5,227 nucleotides of DNA from Bacillota bacterium (GCA_023435855.1 JAEZLG010000172.1:1-5227); one strand, 5' to 3'; shown: positions 1 to 5,227, numbered from the stretch's first letter. Numbers and translations: made by a program. Notes: generated by a model not told the origin, from the sequence alone.

Positions 1-285
1 CGCAAGCCCTCCGCCAAGCTTAAAGCGCAGCACAGCGAGCACCATAGAAAATACACTTTTAAGATCTGCTTTTTGGCGCGCGCGTTTCACGGCATCGTCT
101 GCAAAGTAAAGCTTGGCGATGCGTCTAGGATCTCCAAGCGCCTCCGCGATGGCCGGCTCACTCTTGCCCTCGAGTATGCCCACTTCGAAGTGTTCTTCAA
201 AATCGCTTCGTATTTCCGCAATTACATCCTCGGGTGCCGCACGAAGCGCCTTAGACAGCGTTTCAATAAATTCATGCTTTGTCAT
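1..285 (-). CDS. HAAS (DUF1700-like) domain protein, partial
   Basis: This frame stays open from an ATG at 285 to the window edge: 95 codons, no stop, C-terminus missing. It begins MTKHEFIETLSKAL and carries the alpha-helical HAAS pattern: an acidic stretch (DFEEHFEVGILEGKSE, residues 28-43) followed by an AIAEALGDPRRIAKLY segment (residues 45-60). In this family the N-terminal HAAS domain is usually followed by membrane-spanning segments, and the gene usually lies directly behind a padR gene, as here. The role is generally taken to be that of the PadR partner or target in envelope or stress responses; the biochemical function is not established. The start is supported by a purine-rich site (AGGGGGG, near 295-301) about 10 bases upstream. 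The gene overlaps the padR end by 14 bases, which suggests translational coupling. The family call is from pattern recognition; whether membrane segments follow cannot be seen. Confidence 0.85.
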   Translation of the reverse strand, partial: MTKHEFIETLSKALRAAPEDVIAEIRSDFEEHFEVGILEGKSEPAIAEALGDPRRIAKLYFADDAVKRARQKADLKSVFSMVLAVLRFKLGGGLA

Positions 286-589
286 CCGACACAAGCCCCC
301 CTACGCTTTTAACAAAATCGAACCACTCCTCGTTGAGTTCACGCTCACGTTTTAAACCTGCAGCTGTAATGCGGTAGTACTTGCGCGGCGGACCGCCCGA
401 AGCATCGGACATATAGGTTTCGCAAAGACCGTCTGTTTTGAGCTTACGTAAAAGAGGGTAAACCGTTCCTTCCGCAGGCTCGATTGATGTGCTCAAACGC
501 TCGGCTAATTCATAACCGTAAGCGTCTCCCTTTTTCAAAAGGGAGAGCACGCAAAGCTCCAATACACCTTTTTTGAATTGTGCGTTCAT
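272..589 (-). CDS. PadR-family transcriptional regulator
   Basis: A 105-residue winged-helix repressor of the short PadR class (family usually about 100-110 residues). Visible hallmarks are the N-terminal helix KKGVLELCVLSLL, the AYGYEL motif at residues 23-28, the recognition-helix segment EGTVYPLLRKL at 40-50, and the wing GGPPRKYYRIT at 65-75, followed by a C-terminal dimerisation helix (LKRERELNEEWFDFVKSV). PadR proteins bind DNA as dimers, commonly repress their own operon, and are released by small ligands, antibiotics or envelope stress. The ligand here is unknown. The ATG at 589 is preceded by TAAGGAG (594-600), a short but clear spacing. The gene is first in a minus-strand unit with the HAAS gene. 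A perfect inverted repeat on its promoter is the likely autoregulatory site. The family is certain; the exact target is inferred. Confidence 0.96.
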   Translation of the reverse strand: MNAQFKKGVLELCVLSLLKKGDAYGYELAERLSTSIEPAEGTVYPLLRKLKTDGLCETYMSDASGGPPRKYYRITAAGLKRERELNEEWFDFVKSVGGLVSDDKA

Positions 590-607
590 CTGGCTCCTTA
601 CAGAACA

Positions 608-642
608 ATGTTCACTACTAAATAATATTCAGTAGTGAACAT
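608..642. promoter_or_regulatory. Probable PadR operator, 12-bp inverted repeat
   Basis: The arms ATGTTCACTACT (608-619) and AGTAGTGAACAT (631-642) are exact reverse complements, separated by an AT-rich 11-base spacer. The outer ends ATGT/ACAT match the half-site ends known for several PadR operators. The repeat covers the predicted transcription start and early leader of padR, about 20 to 53 bases upstream of its start codon. A bound dimer there would block initiation, so negative autoregulation is inferred. An RNA hairpin role is possible but less likely: the loop is AT-rich and no T-run follows on either strand. Confidence 0.75.
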
Positions 643-671
643 AATATAGCACGCAGCAAACTCCGATGCAA
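643..671 (-). promoter_or_regulatory. Promoter of padR-HAAS unit
   Basis: Read on the minus strand, TTGCAT (671-666) is followed by a 17-base spacer and TATATT (648-643). A TGC directly before the -10 gives an extended -10 element. The -35 is a weak match (3 of 6) and the -10 is good (5 of 6). The predicted start, near 636, falls inside the inverted repeat at 608-642, which fits repression by PadR. Confidence 0.6.
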
Positions 672-715
672 TAGCCTTTTTAAAAATATTTGCGGTAGCG
701 GGCGATAAGGCAAAA

Positions 716-724
716 TGGTATGAT
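716..724 (+). promoter_or_regulatory. Possible extended -10 promoter of tadA
   Basis: TGG followed by TATGAT (719-724) is an extended -10 element. It would start transcription near 731, leaving a leader of about 27 bases before tadA. No good -35 lies at the right distance: TTGCGG (690-695) is 23 bases away, too far. The gap from 643 to 757 otherwise shows only a short AT-rich run near 677-690. Confidence 0.4.
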
Positions 725-757
725 GGCAAAAAGAACCTGCACATGTAGGGAGGGCAA

Positions 758-1219
758 ATGGCGCTCAATATTGTTATGGATGATAAAGCGTATATGAAGC
801 TTGCGCTCATGGAGGCAAAAAAGGCAGCGGCTAACGACGAGGTGCCTGTAGGTGCAGTGGTTGTAAAAGACGGCGTTGTAATTGCAAGCGCACATAATGA
901 GGTTGAAAAGAATCATGACGCCACCGCACACGCGGAAATTCTGGCGCTTCGCCGTGCATCGGAGGCGATAGGGGATTGGCGGCTTTTTGGATGCACACTT
1001 TATGTAACGCTTGAACCCTGCTGCATGTGCGCGGGCGCCATGGTGAATGCGCGCTTATCGCGCGTGGTGTTCGGCGCATTTGACGAGCGCTACGGCTGCT
1101 GTTTTAGCCTGCTGGAGCTTACGAACAATGTGCTTTCTCATACGGTAGAGACGATTGGTGGCATATGTGAGAAAGAATGTGCTTCGCTTTTAAATATGTA
1201 TTTTCAAAAAAAGCGATAA
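758..1219 (+). CDS. tadA: tRNA-specific adenosine deaminase TadA
   Basis: A 153-residue cytoplasmic zinc deaminase that converts adenosine-34 to inosine in the anticodon of tRNA-Arg(ACG), allowing one tRNA to read several codons; it is essential in most bacteria. The zinc and proton-shuttle motif HAE is at residues 58-60 (His58, Glu60) and the second zinc motif PCCMC at 87-91 (Cys88, Cys91), one residue offset from E. coli TadA. The conserved N-terminal stretch YMKLALMEAKKA is at 12-23, and the VVFGAFDERYG segment (103-113) matches the usual FGAxD active-site region. The C-terminal arginine/lysine tail is typical. I chose the ATG at 758 because AGGGAGG (747-753) fits it. An in-frame ATG at 776 gives a more canonical N-terminus but lacks a binding site. 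No clear terminator follows, so some transcripts may run into glnA. Confidence 0.97.
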   Translation: MALNIVMDDKAYMKLALMEAKKAAANDEVPVGAVVVKDGVVIASAHNEVEKNHDATAHAEILALRRASEAIGDWRLFGCTLYVTLEPCCMCAGAMVNARLSRVVFGAFDERYGCCFSLLELTNNVLSHTVETIGGICEKECASLLNMYFQKKR

Positions 1220-1260
1220 TATTGCTCCTTCATATAGAAATAGCTAACCGGGATCATCAT

Positions 1261-1274
1261 AATAATATATTATT
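1261..1274. repeat. Short AT-only palindrome
   Basis: AATAATATATTATT is a perfect 14-bp palindrome lying just upstream of the glnA promoter. It could be a protein site or simply an AT-rich upstream element aiding RNA polymerase; nothing here decides between them. Confidence 0.35.
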
Positions 1275-1282
1275 TAAGATTG

Positions 1283-1311
1283 GGCGGTTGACGGGGAAAC
1301 CCGAGACCGCC
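1283..1311. promoter_or_regulatory. GC-rich dyad inside the glnA promoter
   Basis: GGCGGT (1283-1288) pairs with ACCGCC (1306-1311), and inside it CGGG (1292-1295) pairs with CCCG (1300-1303) around a GAAA loop, leaving a small TGA/AG internal loop. The dyad overlaps the -35 box and ends one base before the -10. As DNA it could be a repressor operator. As RNA, in transcripts running on from tadA, it would form a stable GNRA-capped hairpin. No T-run follows (next bases TATAATG), so it is not a standard intrinsic terminator. Confidence 0.6.
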
Positions 1312-1317
1312 TATAAT
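1288..1317 (+). promoter_or_regulatory. Sigma-A-type promoter of glnA
   Basis: TTGACG (1288-1293; 5 of 6 to consensus) and TATAAT (1312-1317; perfect) are separated by 18 bases. Transcription would start near 1324, giving a leader of about 43 bases with no obvious structure. The intervening DNA is the GC-rich dyad at 1283-1311. Confidence 0.8.
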
Positions 1318-1366
1318 GTACATTATTTTGTGTAATCTATTTGTTCATATAAAGGAGAAACCTATT

Positions 1367-3448
1367 ATGGAAAGCATTTTTGAGAGCTTTGGGGAGCTTG
1401 TGTTCAGCGATGCCGTCATGCGTTCGCGGCTTCCGGACGATACCTATCGAGCGCTGAAGGACGCTACTCGCCTTGGTAAGCCTCTCCCGCAGGATGTGGC
1501 GGGTGTTGTGGCAGGCGTCATGAAGGATTGGGCCATCGAAAGAGGTGCAACCCACTTCACACATTGGTTCCAGACGCTTACCGGTATTACAGCTGAAAAG
1601 CATGAGGCATTTATCGTACCAGGCAAAGACGGCAGCCCTATTGCAGCGTTTTCGGGGCAGGAGCTAAGCATGGGCGAGCCTGACGCGTCCAGTTTCCCTT
1701 CGGGCGGCATACGCGCCACGTTTGAAGCGCGCGGTTATACCGCATGGGATCCTACCGGCTACGCCTTTATTAAGGACGGCACACTGTGTATCCCAACGGT
1801 GTTTTTCTCTTATTCGGGCGAAGCGCTCGATAAGAAAACGCCGCTTTTAAGGTCGATGGAGCTTATAAACCGTGAAGCGCTTCGCGTCCTTCGTAGCATC
1901 GGTGAGGATGCAACGCGCGTCATTCCGACAACAGGCGCGGAGCAGGAATATTTCTTAGTAAAAAAGTCGCTCTATGAGCAAAGGCGCGACCTTTTGTTTT
2001 GCTCGCGCACGCTTTTTGGCGCAAAGCCGCCCAAAGGCCAGGAACTGGACGATCATTACTATGGTGCAATCGGCGCAGGCGTAGCGGAATTTATGCGCGA
2101 TCTTGACAGAGAACTTTGGAAGCTCGGTGTATTCGCAAAGACCGAGCATAAAGAGGTGGCACCGGGGCAGTACGAACTTGCTCCCGTTTATGCAAACACA
2201 AATACGGCTACCGATCATAACCAGCTTACCATGGAGATTATGCGAAACACGGCGCTCCGCCACGGATTTGTATGCCTGCTCCACGAAAAGCCCTTCATGC
2301 GCCTCAACGGAAGCGGCAAACACAACAACTGGTCGCTTGCTACGGAAACAGGTGAAAACCTTTTGGACCCAGGTTTAAACCCGTGCGAAAACCTCCGCTT
2401 TTTGATTTTACTTTGCGCCGTCATCAAGGCCGTAGACGAATACCACGATCTTCTTCGCGTATGTGTGGCAAGCGCGGGCAACGACTGCCGACTGGGCGGA
2501 CAGGAAGCGCCTCCGGCCATCGTTTCGATTTTCTTGGGTGATGAGCTAACCGGGATACTCGACTCCATAAAGGGTGAGGGGGATTATTCCTCCAATGGAT
2601 GCCGCACCATCGACAGCGGGCTTAATATGATGCCGAGGCTTAGCGCACACAATACCGATCGCAACCGCACTTCTCCGTTTGCGTTTACAGGGAACAAGTT
2701 TGAGTTTCGTATGGTGGGTGCGAGCCAGTCCATCGCGGATGCGAACATCGTGCTAAACACCATCGTTGGGCAGGCGCTGAGCGAATTTGCCGATACGCTC
2801 GAAATTGCCGAAAATAAAGAGGATGCTCAGCGGGCACTTATCAAGAATGAACTTAAGGCGCACAGCCGCATTTTATTTAACGGCAACTGCTACAGCGACG
2901 AGTGGAAAAAGGAAGCCGAAAAGCGCGGTTTGTATGTGTTGCCCACAACTGCGGATGCGCTGCCTCGTCTTATAGATCAGAAAAATGTGGAGCTATATGC
3001 GCGCCACAAAATATTCTCAGAGCGCGAGCTCCATTCCCGTTACGAGGTACAGCTTGAAAGCTACGTGAAGGTTGTTAGCATCGAGGCAAAGACTATGCTC
3101 GAAATGACCCACCGCGACATTTTGCCCGCCGTAATCGCTTACCAGACGGAGCTTAGTATAGCGGCTACGAAAAAAGCGCAGCTGTTTACTTCATACACAA
3201 CGGAAACAGCTCTGTTAACACGGATGGCGGCAATGACCGACGAGCTCTATAAAAGAGCCGATATGCTTGATAAAAAACTTGACGAGGTGAAGGCGGAAAA
3301 AGATGTGCTGAAGGCCTCTATGCTATGCAAGGATACAATGCTTCCCGCAATGGCGGAGCTTAGAGAAATTGCCGATAAACTGGAGGTTGTAACCTCCCGC
3401 AGGCATTGGCCTTTTCCGACGTATGAGGAACTCCTGTACAGCTTATAA
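1367..3448 (+). CDS. glnA: Glutamine synthetase, type III
   Basis: Makes glutamine from glutamate, ammonia and ATP (EC 6.3.1.2) in the cytoplasm. At 693 residues it has the length of the GSIII (GlnN) class, far above GSI (about 440-470). Key segments: AEQEYF (191-196, metal-binding glutamates), KEVAPGQYELAP (262-273), HEKPFMRLNGSGKHNNWS (306-323), AGNDCRLGGQEAPP (370-383) and DRNRTSPFAFTGNKFEFR (431-448), then the helical C-terminal region and the usual class ending WPFPTYEELLYSL. The position that I recall as usually His in NDHRLG is Cys374 here. I chose the ATG at 1367 because AAAGGAG (1351-1357) precedes it by 9 bases. The in-frame ATG at 1316 lies inside the -10 box and cannot be in the transcript from this promoter. 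GSIII enzymes are dodecamers and are not known to be adenylylated. gdhA downstream supplies its glutamate substrate. Confidence 0.97.
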   Translation: MESIFESFGELVFSDAVMRSRLPDDTYRALKDATRLGKPLPQDVAGVVAGVMKDWAIERGATHFTHWFQTLTGITAEKHEAFIVPGKDGSPIAAFSGQELSMGEPDASSFPSGGIRATFEARGYTAWDPTGYAFIKDGTLCIPTVFFSYSGEALDKKTPLLRSMELINREALRVLRSIGEDATRVIPTTGAEQEYFLVKKSLYEQRRDLLFCSRTLFGAKPPKGQELDDHYYGAIGAGVAEFMRDLDRELWKLGVFAKTEHKEVAPGQYELAPVYANTNTATDHNQLTMEIMRNTALRHGFVCLLHEKPFMRLNGSGKHNNWSLATETGENLLDPGLNPCENLRFLILLCAVIKAVDEYHDLLRVCVASAGNDCRLGGQEAPPAIVSIFLGDELTGILDSIKGEGDYSSNGCRTIDSGLNMMPRLSAHNTDRNRTSPFAFTGNKFEFRMVGASQSIADANIVLNTIVGQALSEFADTLEIAENKEDAQRALIKNELKAHSRILFNGNCYSDEWKKEAEKRGLYVLPTTADALPRLIDQKNVELYARHKIFSERELHSRYEVQLESYVKVVSIEAKTMLEMTHRDILPAVIAYQTELSIAATKKAQLFTSYTTETALLTRMAAMTDELYKRADMLDKKLDEVKAEKDVLKASMLCKDTMLPAMAELREIADKLEVVTSRRHWPFPTYEELLYSL

Positions 3449-3480
3449 TAACAATTGTAAAATATAATGAAATTTGCCGT

Positions 3481-3501
3481 AAGGGCCCACTTAGGGCCCT
3501 T
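3481..3501 (+). terminator. Hairpin after glnA, weak terminator
   Basis: AAGGGCCC (3481-3488) and GGGCCCTT (3494-3501) form a perfect 8-bp stem around ACTTA, 32 bases past the glnA stop. The following bases are GCTTGACTTGAC rather than a T-run, so termination by the hairpin alone is probably incomplete. The position right after the gene supports a 3'-end role, perhaps as an mRNA stabiliser. Confidence 0.6.
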
Positions 3502-3508
3502 GCTTGAC

Positions 3509-3537
3509 TTGACAATAACGTTTTGCAAGGATATCAT
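3509..3537 (+). promoter_or_regulatory. Strong sigma-A-type promoter of gdhA
   Basis: TTGACA (3509-3514, perfect), a 17-base spacer and TATCAT (3532-3537, 5 of 6) predict a start near 3544, leaving a leader of about 72 bases. An overlapping second -35-like box TTGACT (3504-3509) lies directly before it. Near-consensus elements fit high expression, as does the bias of gdhA towards C-ending codons. Confidence 0.85.
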
Positions 3538-3553
3538 ATATATGGTTTGAAAA

Positions 3554-3577
3554 ATGCAATTTTCGCTGCATGCGAAA
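3554..3577 (+). other. gdhA leader with two competing small stems
   Basis: TTTCGC (3561-3566) can pair with GCGAAA (3572-3577) around TGCAT. Alternatively that loop, TGCAT (3567-3571), can pair with ATGCA (3554-3558). The two stems exclude each other. They are short (6 and 5 bp) and lie about 40 bases before the start codon, leaving the ribosome binding site free. No known riboswitch was recognised. This may be chance. Confidence 0.3.
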
Positions 3578-3615
3578 TCCACAATATCATCATCACATCT
3601 AAGCGGAGGTATTTT

Positions 3616-4962
3616 ATGAACGCCTATATCGAGGAAGTCCTTGAGAAAGTCAGAAAACGCGACGCGAACGAGCCGGAATTTCTGCAAACCGTTGAAGAGG
3701 TTCTGAGTTCCCTCGAGGTCGTGGTTGACAAGCATCCTGAGTATCAGAAGCTCGCGCTGCTCGAGCGCATGGTAGAACCCGAGCGCACCATTGAGTTCCG
3801 CGTTACCTGGACCGACGATGCCGGTCAGGCACACGTCAATCGCGGCTACCGCGTACAGTTTAACAGCGCCATCGGGCCCTATAAGGGCGGTTTGCGCTTT
3901 GCTACGCATGTAAACTTAAGCGTTATGAAGTTCCTCGGTTTTGAGCAGACCTTCAAAAACAGCCTCACCTCGCTTCCCATCGGCGGCGGCAAGGGCGGCA
4001 GCGATTTCGATCCCAACGGCAAGAGCGACGCTGAAATCATGCGTTTCTGCCAGGCCTTCATGACCGAGCTCTATCGCCACATCGGTCCCGACATCGACGT
4101 ACCTGCCGGCGACATCGGCGTAGGCGGCCGCGAGATCGGCTACCTGTTCGGCCAGTATAAGCGTATTCGCGGCGCGTATGAGAATGGCGTGCTTACCGGC
4201 AAAGGTCTTTCCTACGGTGGCAGCCTCATTCGTCCGGAAGCCACGGGCTTTGGCGCAGTATATTATGCCAATGAAGTTTTCAAGCACGAAAACGATACTA
4301 TTAAGGGCAAGACATTCGCTATCTCCGGCTTCGGCAACGTGGCTTGGGGCGTTGCGACTAAGGTTGCGGAGCTCGGCGGCAAGGTCGTTACCCTTGCGGG
4401 TCCCGATGGTTACATCTACGATCCCGACGGCGTAATCACCAAGGAAAAGCTCGACTACATGCTCGTTATGCGTAACTCCGGCCGCAACCTCGTGAAGGAC
4501 TATGCGGATAAATTCGGCGTAGAATTCTTCAAGGGTGAAAAGCCGTGGGGCCGCAAGGTAGACGTTATCATGCCCTGCGCGATGCAAAACGAAGTACGTA
4601 TGCCGGAAGCCGAACAGATCGTTAAAAACGGCATCAAGTACTATATCGAAGTTTCCAACATGCCCACCACCAACGACGCACTTGCTTACCTCATGAAGAG
4701 CGGCCTCATCGTTGCACCGAGTAAGGCTGTTAACGCCGGCGGCGTTGCCACCTCGGCGCTTGAAATGAGCCAGAACTCCCAGCGCATCAGCTGGTCCGCA
4801 GAAGAAGTGGATGCGAAGCTTAAGACCATCATGGTCAACATCCATAAGGCTTCCGCGGATGCCGCTAAGGAATATAACCTCGGTTACAACCTCGTAGCCG
4901 GCGCGAACATCGCAGGCTTCAAGAAGGTTGCCGACGCCATGACGGCGCAGGGCCTTGTTTGA
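3616..4962 (+). CDS. gdhA: Glutamate dehydrogenase, probably NAD-dependent
   Basis: Reversible oxidative deamination of glutamate to 2-oxoglutarate and ammonia, cytoplasmic, homohexamer of the small-subunit class. The 448-residue length matches that class (about 450). Glutamate-binding Lys90 (GPYKGGLRF) and Lys114 (FKNSL), catalytic Lys126 (GGGKGGSDFDP), Asp166 (PAGDIGVG) and Ser380 (GGVATSALEM) each sit one residue after their C. symbiosum counterparts. The Rossmann fingerprint GFGNVAWG is at 238-245. The loop after the second strand reads AGPDGYIYDPDG (261-272), with Pro263-Asp264 as in the NAD-specific C. symbiosum enzyme; NADP enzymes such as E. coli's differ here. NAD preference is therefore inferred. 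The ATG at 3616 has GGAGG (3605-3609) six bases upstream; an in-frame ATG at 3523 lies inside the promoter spacer. Codon use is rich in ATC, GGC and AAG, suggesting strong expression. Confidence 0.97.
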   Translation: MNAYIEEVLEKVRKRDANEPEFLQTVEEVLSSLEVVVDKHPEYQKLALLERMVEPERTIEFRVTWTDDAGQAHVNRGYRVQFNSAIGPYKGGLRFATHVNLSVMKFLGFEQTFKNSLTSLPIGGGKGGSDFDPNGKSDAEIMRFCQAFMTELYRHIGPDIDVPAGDIGVGGREIGYLFGQYKRIRGAYENGVLTGKGLSYGGSLIRPEATGFGAVYYANEVFKHENDTIKGKTFAISGFGNVAWGVATKVAELGGKVVTLAGPDGYIYDPDGVITKEKLDYMLVMRNSGRNLVKDYADKFGVEFFKGEKPWGRKVDVIMPCAMQNEVRMPEAEQIVKNGIKYYIEVSNMPTTNDALAYLMKSGLIVAPSKAVNAGGVATSALEMSQNSQRISWSAEEVDAKLKTIMVNIHKASADAAKEYNLGYNLVAGANIAGFKKVADAMTAQGLV

Positions 4963-4986
4963 GAATAGCAACAACTGTGCTATAAT
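4959..4986 (+). promoter_or_regulatory. Probable tkt promoter overlapping gdhA stop
   Basis: TTGAGA (4959-4964) contains the gdhA stop codon TGA. After 16 bases comes a perfect TATAAT (4981-4986), preceded by TGC, an extended -10. The predicted start is near 4992-4994, inside the left arm of the terminator hairpin. No other good promoter lies before transketolase, so this is the best candidate, with a leader of about 50 bases. Confidence 0.65.
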
Positions 4987-5016
4987 AAAGGGCGGAGCAA
5001 ATGCTCCGCCCTTTTT
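4987..5016 (+). terminator. Intrinsic terminator of gdhA
   Basis: GGGCGGAGC (4990-4998) and GCTCCGCCC (5003-5011) form a perfect 9-bp GC-rich stem with loop AAAT. It is extended by AAA/TTT pairing and followed by TTTTT (5012-5016). This is a textbook rho-independent terminator 27 bases after the gdhA stop. A second T-run (5023-5028) follows. Confidence 0.93.
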
Positions 5017-5043
5017 CATCTATTTTTTACATACGGAGGAAGT

Positions 5044-5227
5044 ATGGAACATATTCAGAGGCAGGCGATCAGCGCCATACGCGTGCTTTCGGCGGAAGCT
5101 GTACAAGCGGCAAATAGCGGACACCCGGGGCTGCCCATCGGCTCAGCGCCCATGGCATACACCTTGTTTTCGCAGATGAAGCAAAACCCTAAAAACCCCA
5201 ACTTCGAAAACCGCGACAGATTTGTAT
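5044..5227 (+). CDS. tkt: Transketolase, N-terminal part
   Basis: The first 61 codons of a gene that continues past the window. Transketolase moves two-carbon units between sugar phosphates (EC 2.2.1.1, thiamine diphosphate cofactor) in the non-oxidative pentose phosphate pathway. The segment QAISAIRVLSAEAVQAANSG (residues 7-26), the motif SGHPGLPIGSAPMAYTLF (25-42) with conserved active-site His27, and NPKNPNFENRDRFV (48-61) match the N-terminus of full-length, single-chain bacterial transketolases. A split N-subunit form cannot be ruled out from this fragment, though the start resembles the full-length type. GGAGGA (5035-5040) lies just before the ATG. Confidence 0.95.
   Translation, partial: MEHIQRQAISAIRVLSAEAVQAANSGHPGLPIGSAPMAYTLFSQMKQNPKNPNFENRDRFV

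Noticed and set aside
73..355. Two overlapping plus-strand frames of about 80 residues
   Set aside because: They are antisense to the HAAS and padR genes, both of which have clear family motifs and binding sites.
598..931. Two minus-strand frames of 70 and 83 residues across the padR-tadA gap and the tadA start
   Set aside because: One passes through the padR promoter and operator, and the sequences are low in complexity with no motif. tadA on the plus strand explains the rest.
1331..1350. GlnR/TnrA-like site near TGTAATCTATTTGTTCA in the glnA leader
   Set aside because: The left half fits TGTNA, but the right half (GTTCA) matches only two of four fixed positions of TNACA.
1220..1366. Possible signal recognition particle RNA between tadA and glnA, since that RNA often follows tadA in Firmicutes
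   Set aside because: The conserved apical sequence (GGUCAGG...GGAAGGAAGCAGC type) is absent. The only hairpin has a GAAA loop and overlaps a promoter, and the gap is too small once the glnA leader is counted.
3247..3909. 220-residue minus-strand frame spanning the glnA end, the gap and the gdhA start
   Set aside because: It crosses two coding regions and an intergenic promoter, with no family resemblance or ribosome binding site. It is a shadow frame.
3916..5019. 367-residue open frame on the minus strand opposite gdhA
   Set aside because: It is produced by the strong codon bias of gdhA on the other strand. The product has no recognisable domain and no promoter or binding site of its own, and it runs through the gdhA terminator. 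Long frames opposite GDH genes have been noted elsewhere and are best explained the same way.
4955..5179. 74-residue plus-strand frame starting in the gdhA end
   Set aside because: It runs through the terminator and then lies out of frame over the transketolase start, which has clear family motifs and its own binding site.

Overview
The window reads as ordinary chromosomal DNA of an anaerobic Bacillota bacterium, most likely class Clostridia. The grounds are strong GGAGG-type ribosome binding sites before the genes, a PadR/HAAS regulator pair typical of Firmicutes, a type III glutamine synthetase, and a hexameric glutamate dehydrogenase whose catalytic and coenzyme-site residues line up with the Clostridium symbiosum enzyme. 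Base composition is moderate, with GC-rich genes and AT-rich gaps. No genus can be assigned from this sequence alone.

Layout. On the minus strand, bases 1-589 hold a two-gene unit: a PadR-family repressor and, overlapping its end by 14 bases, the start of a HAAS (DUF1700-like) protein that runs off the left edge. A perfect 12-bp inverted repeat sits over the predicted start site of this unit and is probably the PadR operator. On the plus strand follow tadA (tRNA adenosine deaminase, 758-1219), glnA of type III (1367-3448), gdhA (3616-4962) and the first 61 codons of transketolase (from 5044). No stretch longer than about 170 bases lacks a gene, and no RNA gene, mobile element, CRISPR array or phage remnant was seen.

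How the genes work together. GdhA interconverts ammonia plus 2-oxoglutarate and glutamate. GlnA adds a second ammonia to give glutamine. The pair forms an ammonia/glutamate/glutamine node, but each gene has its own sigma-A-like promoter, so they need not be co-regulated. TadA (wobble inosine formation) and transketolase (pentose phosphate pathway) are housekeeping neighbours.

The most interesting structure lies in the short gaps between genes. In three consecutive gaps a strong promoter is packed onto, or directly against, a perfect or near-perfect hairpin: inside the spacer of the glnA promoter, just before the gdhA -35, and just after the -10 at the gdhA-tkt junction. I see no convincing undescribed multi-gene system. 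Two gene starts (glnA and gdhA) would be easy to annotate too long.
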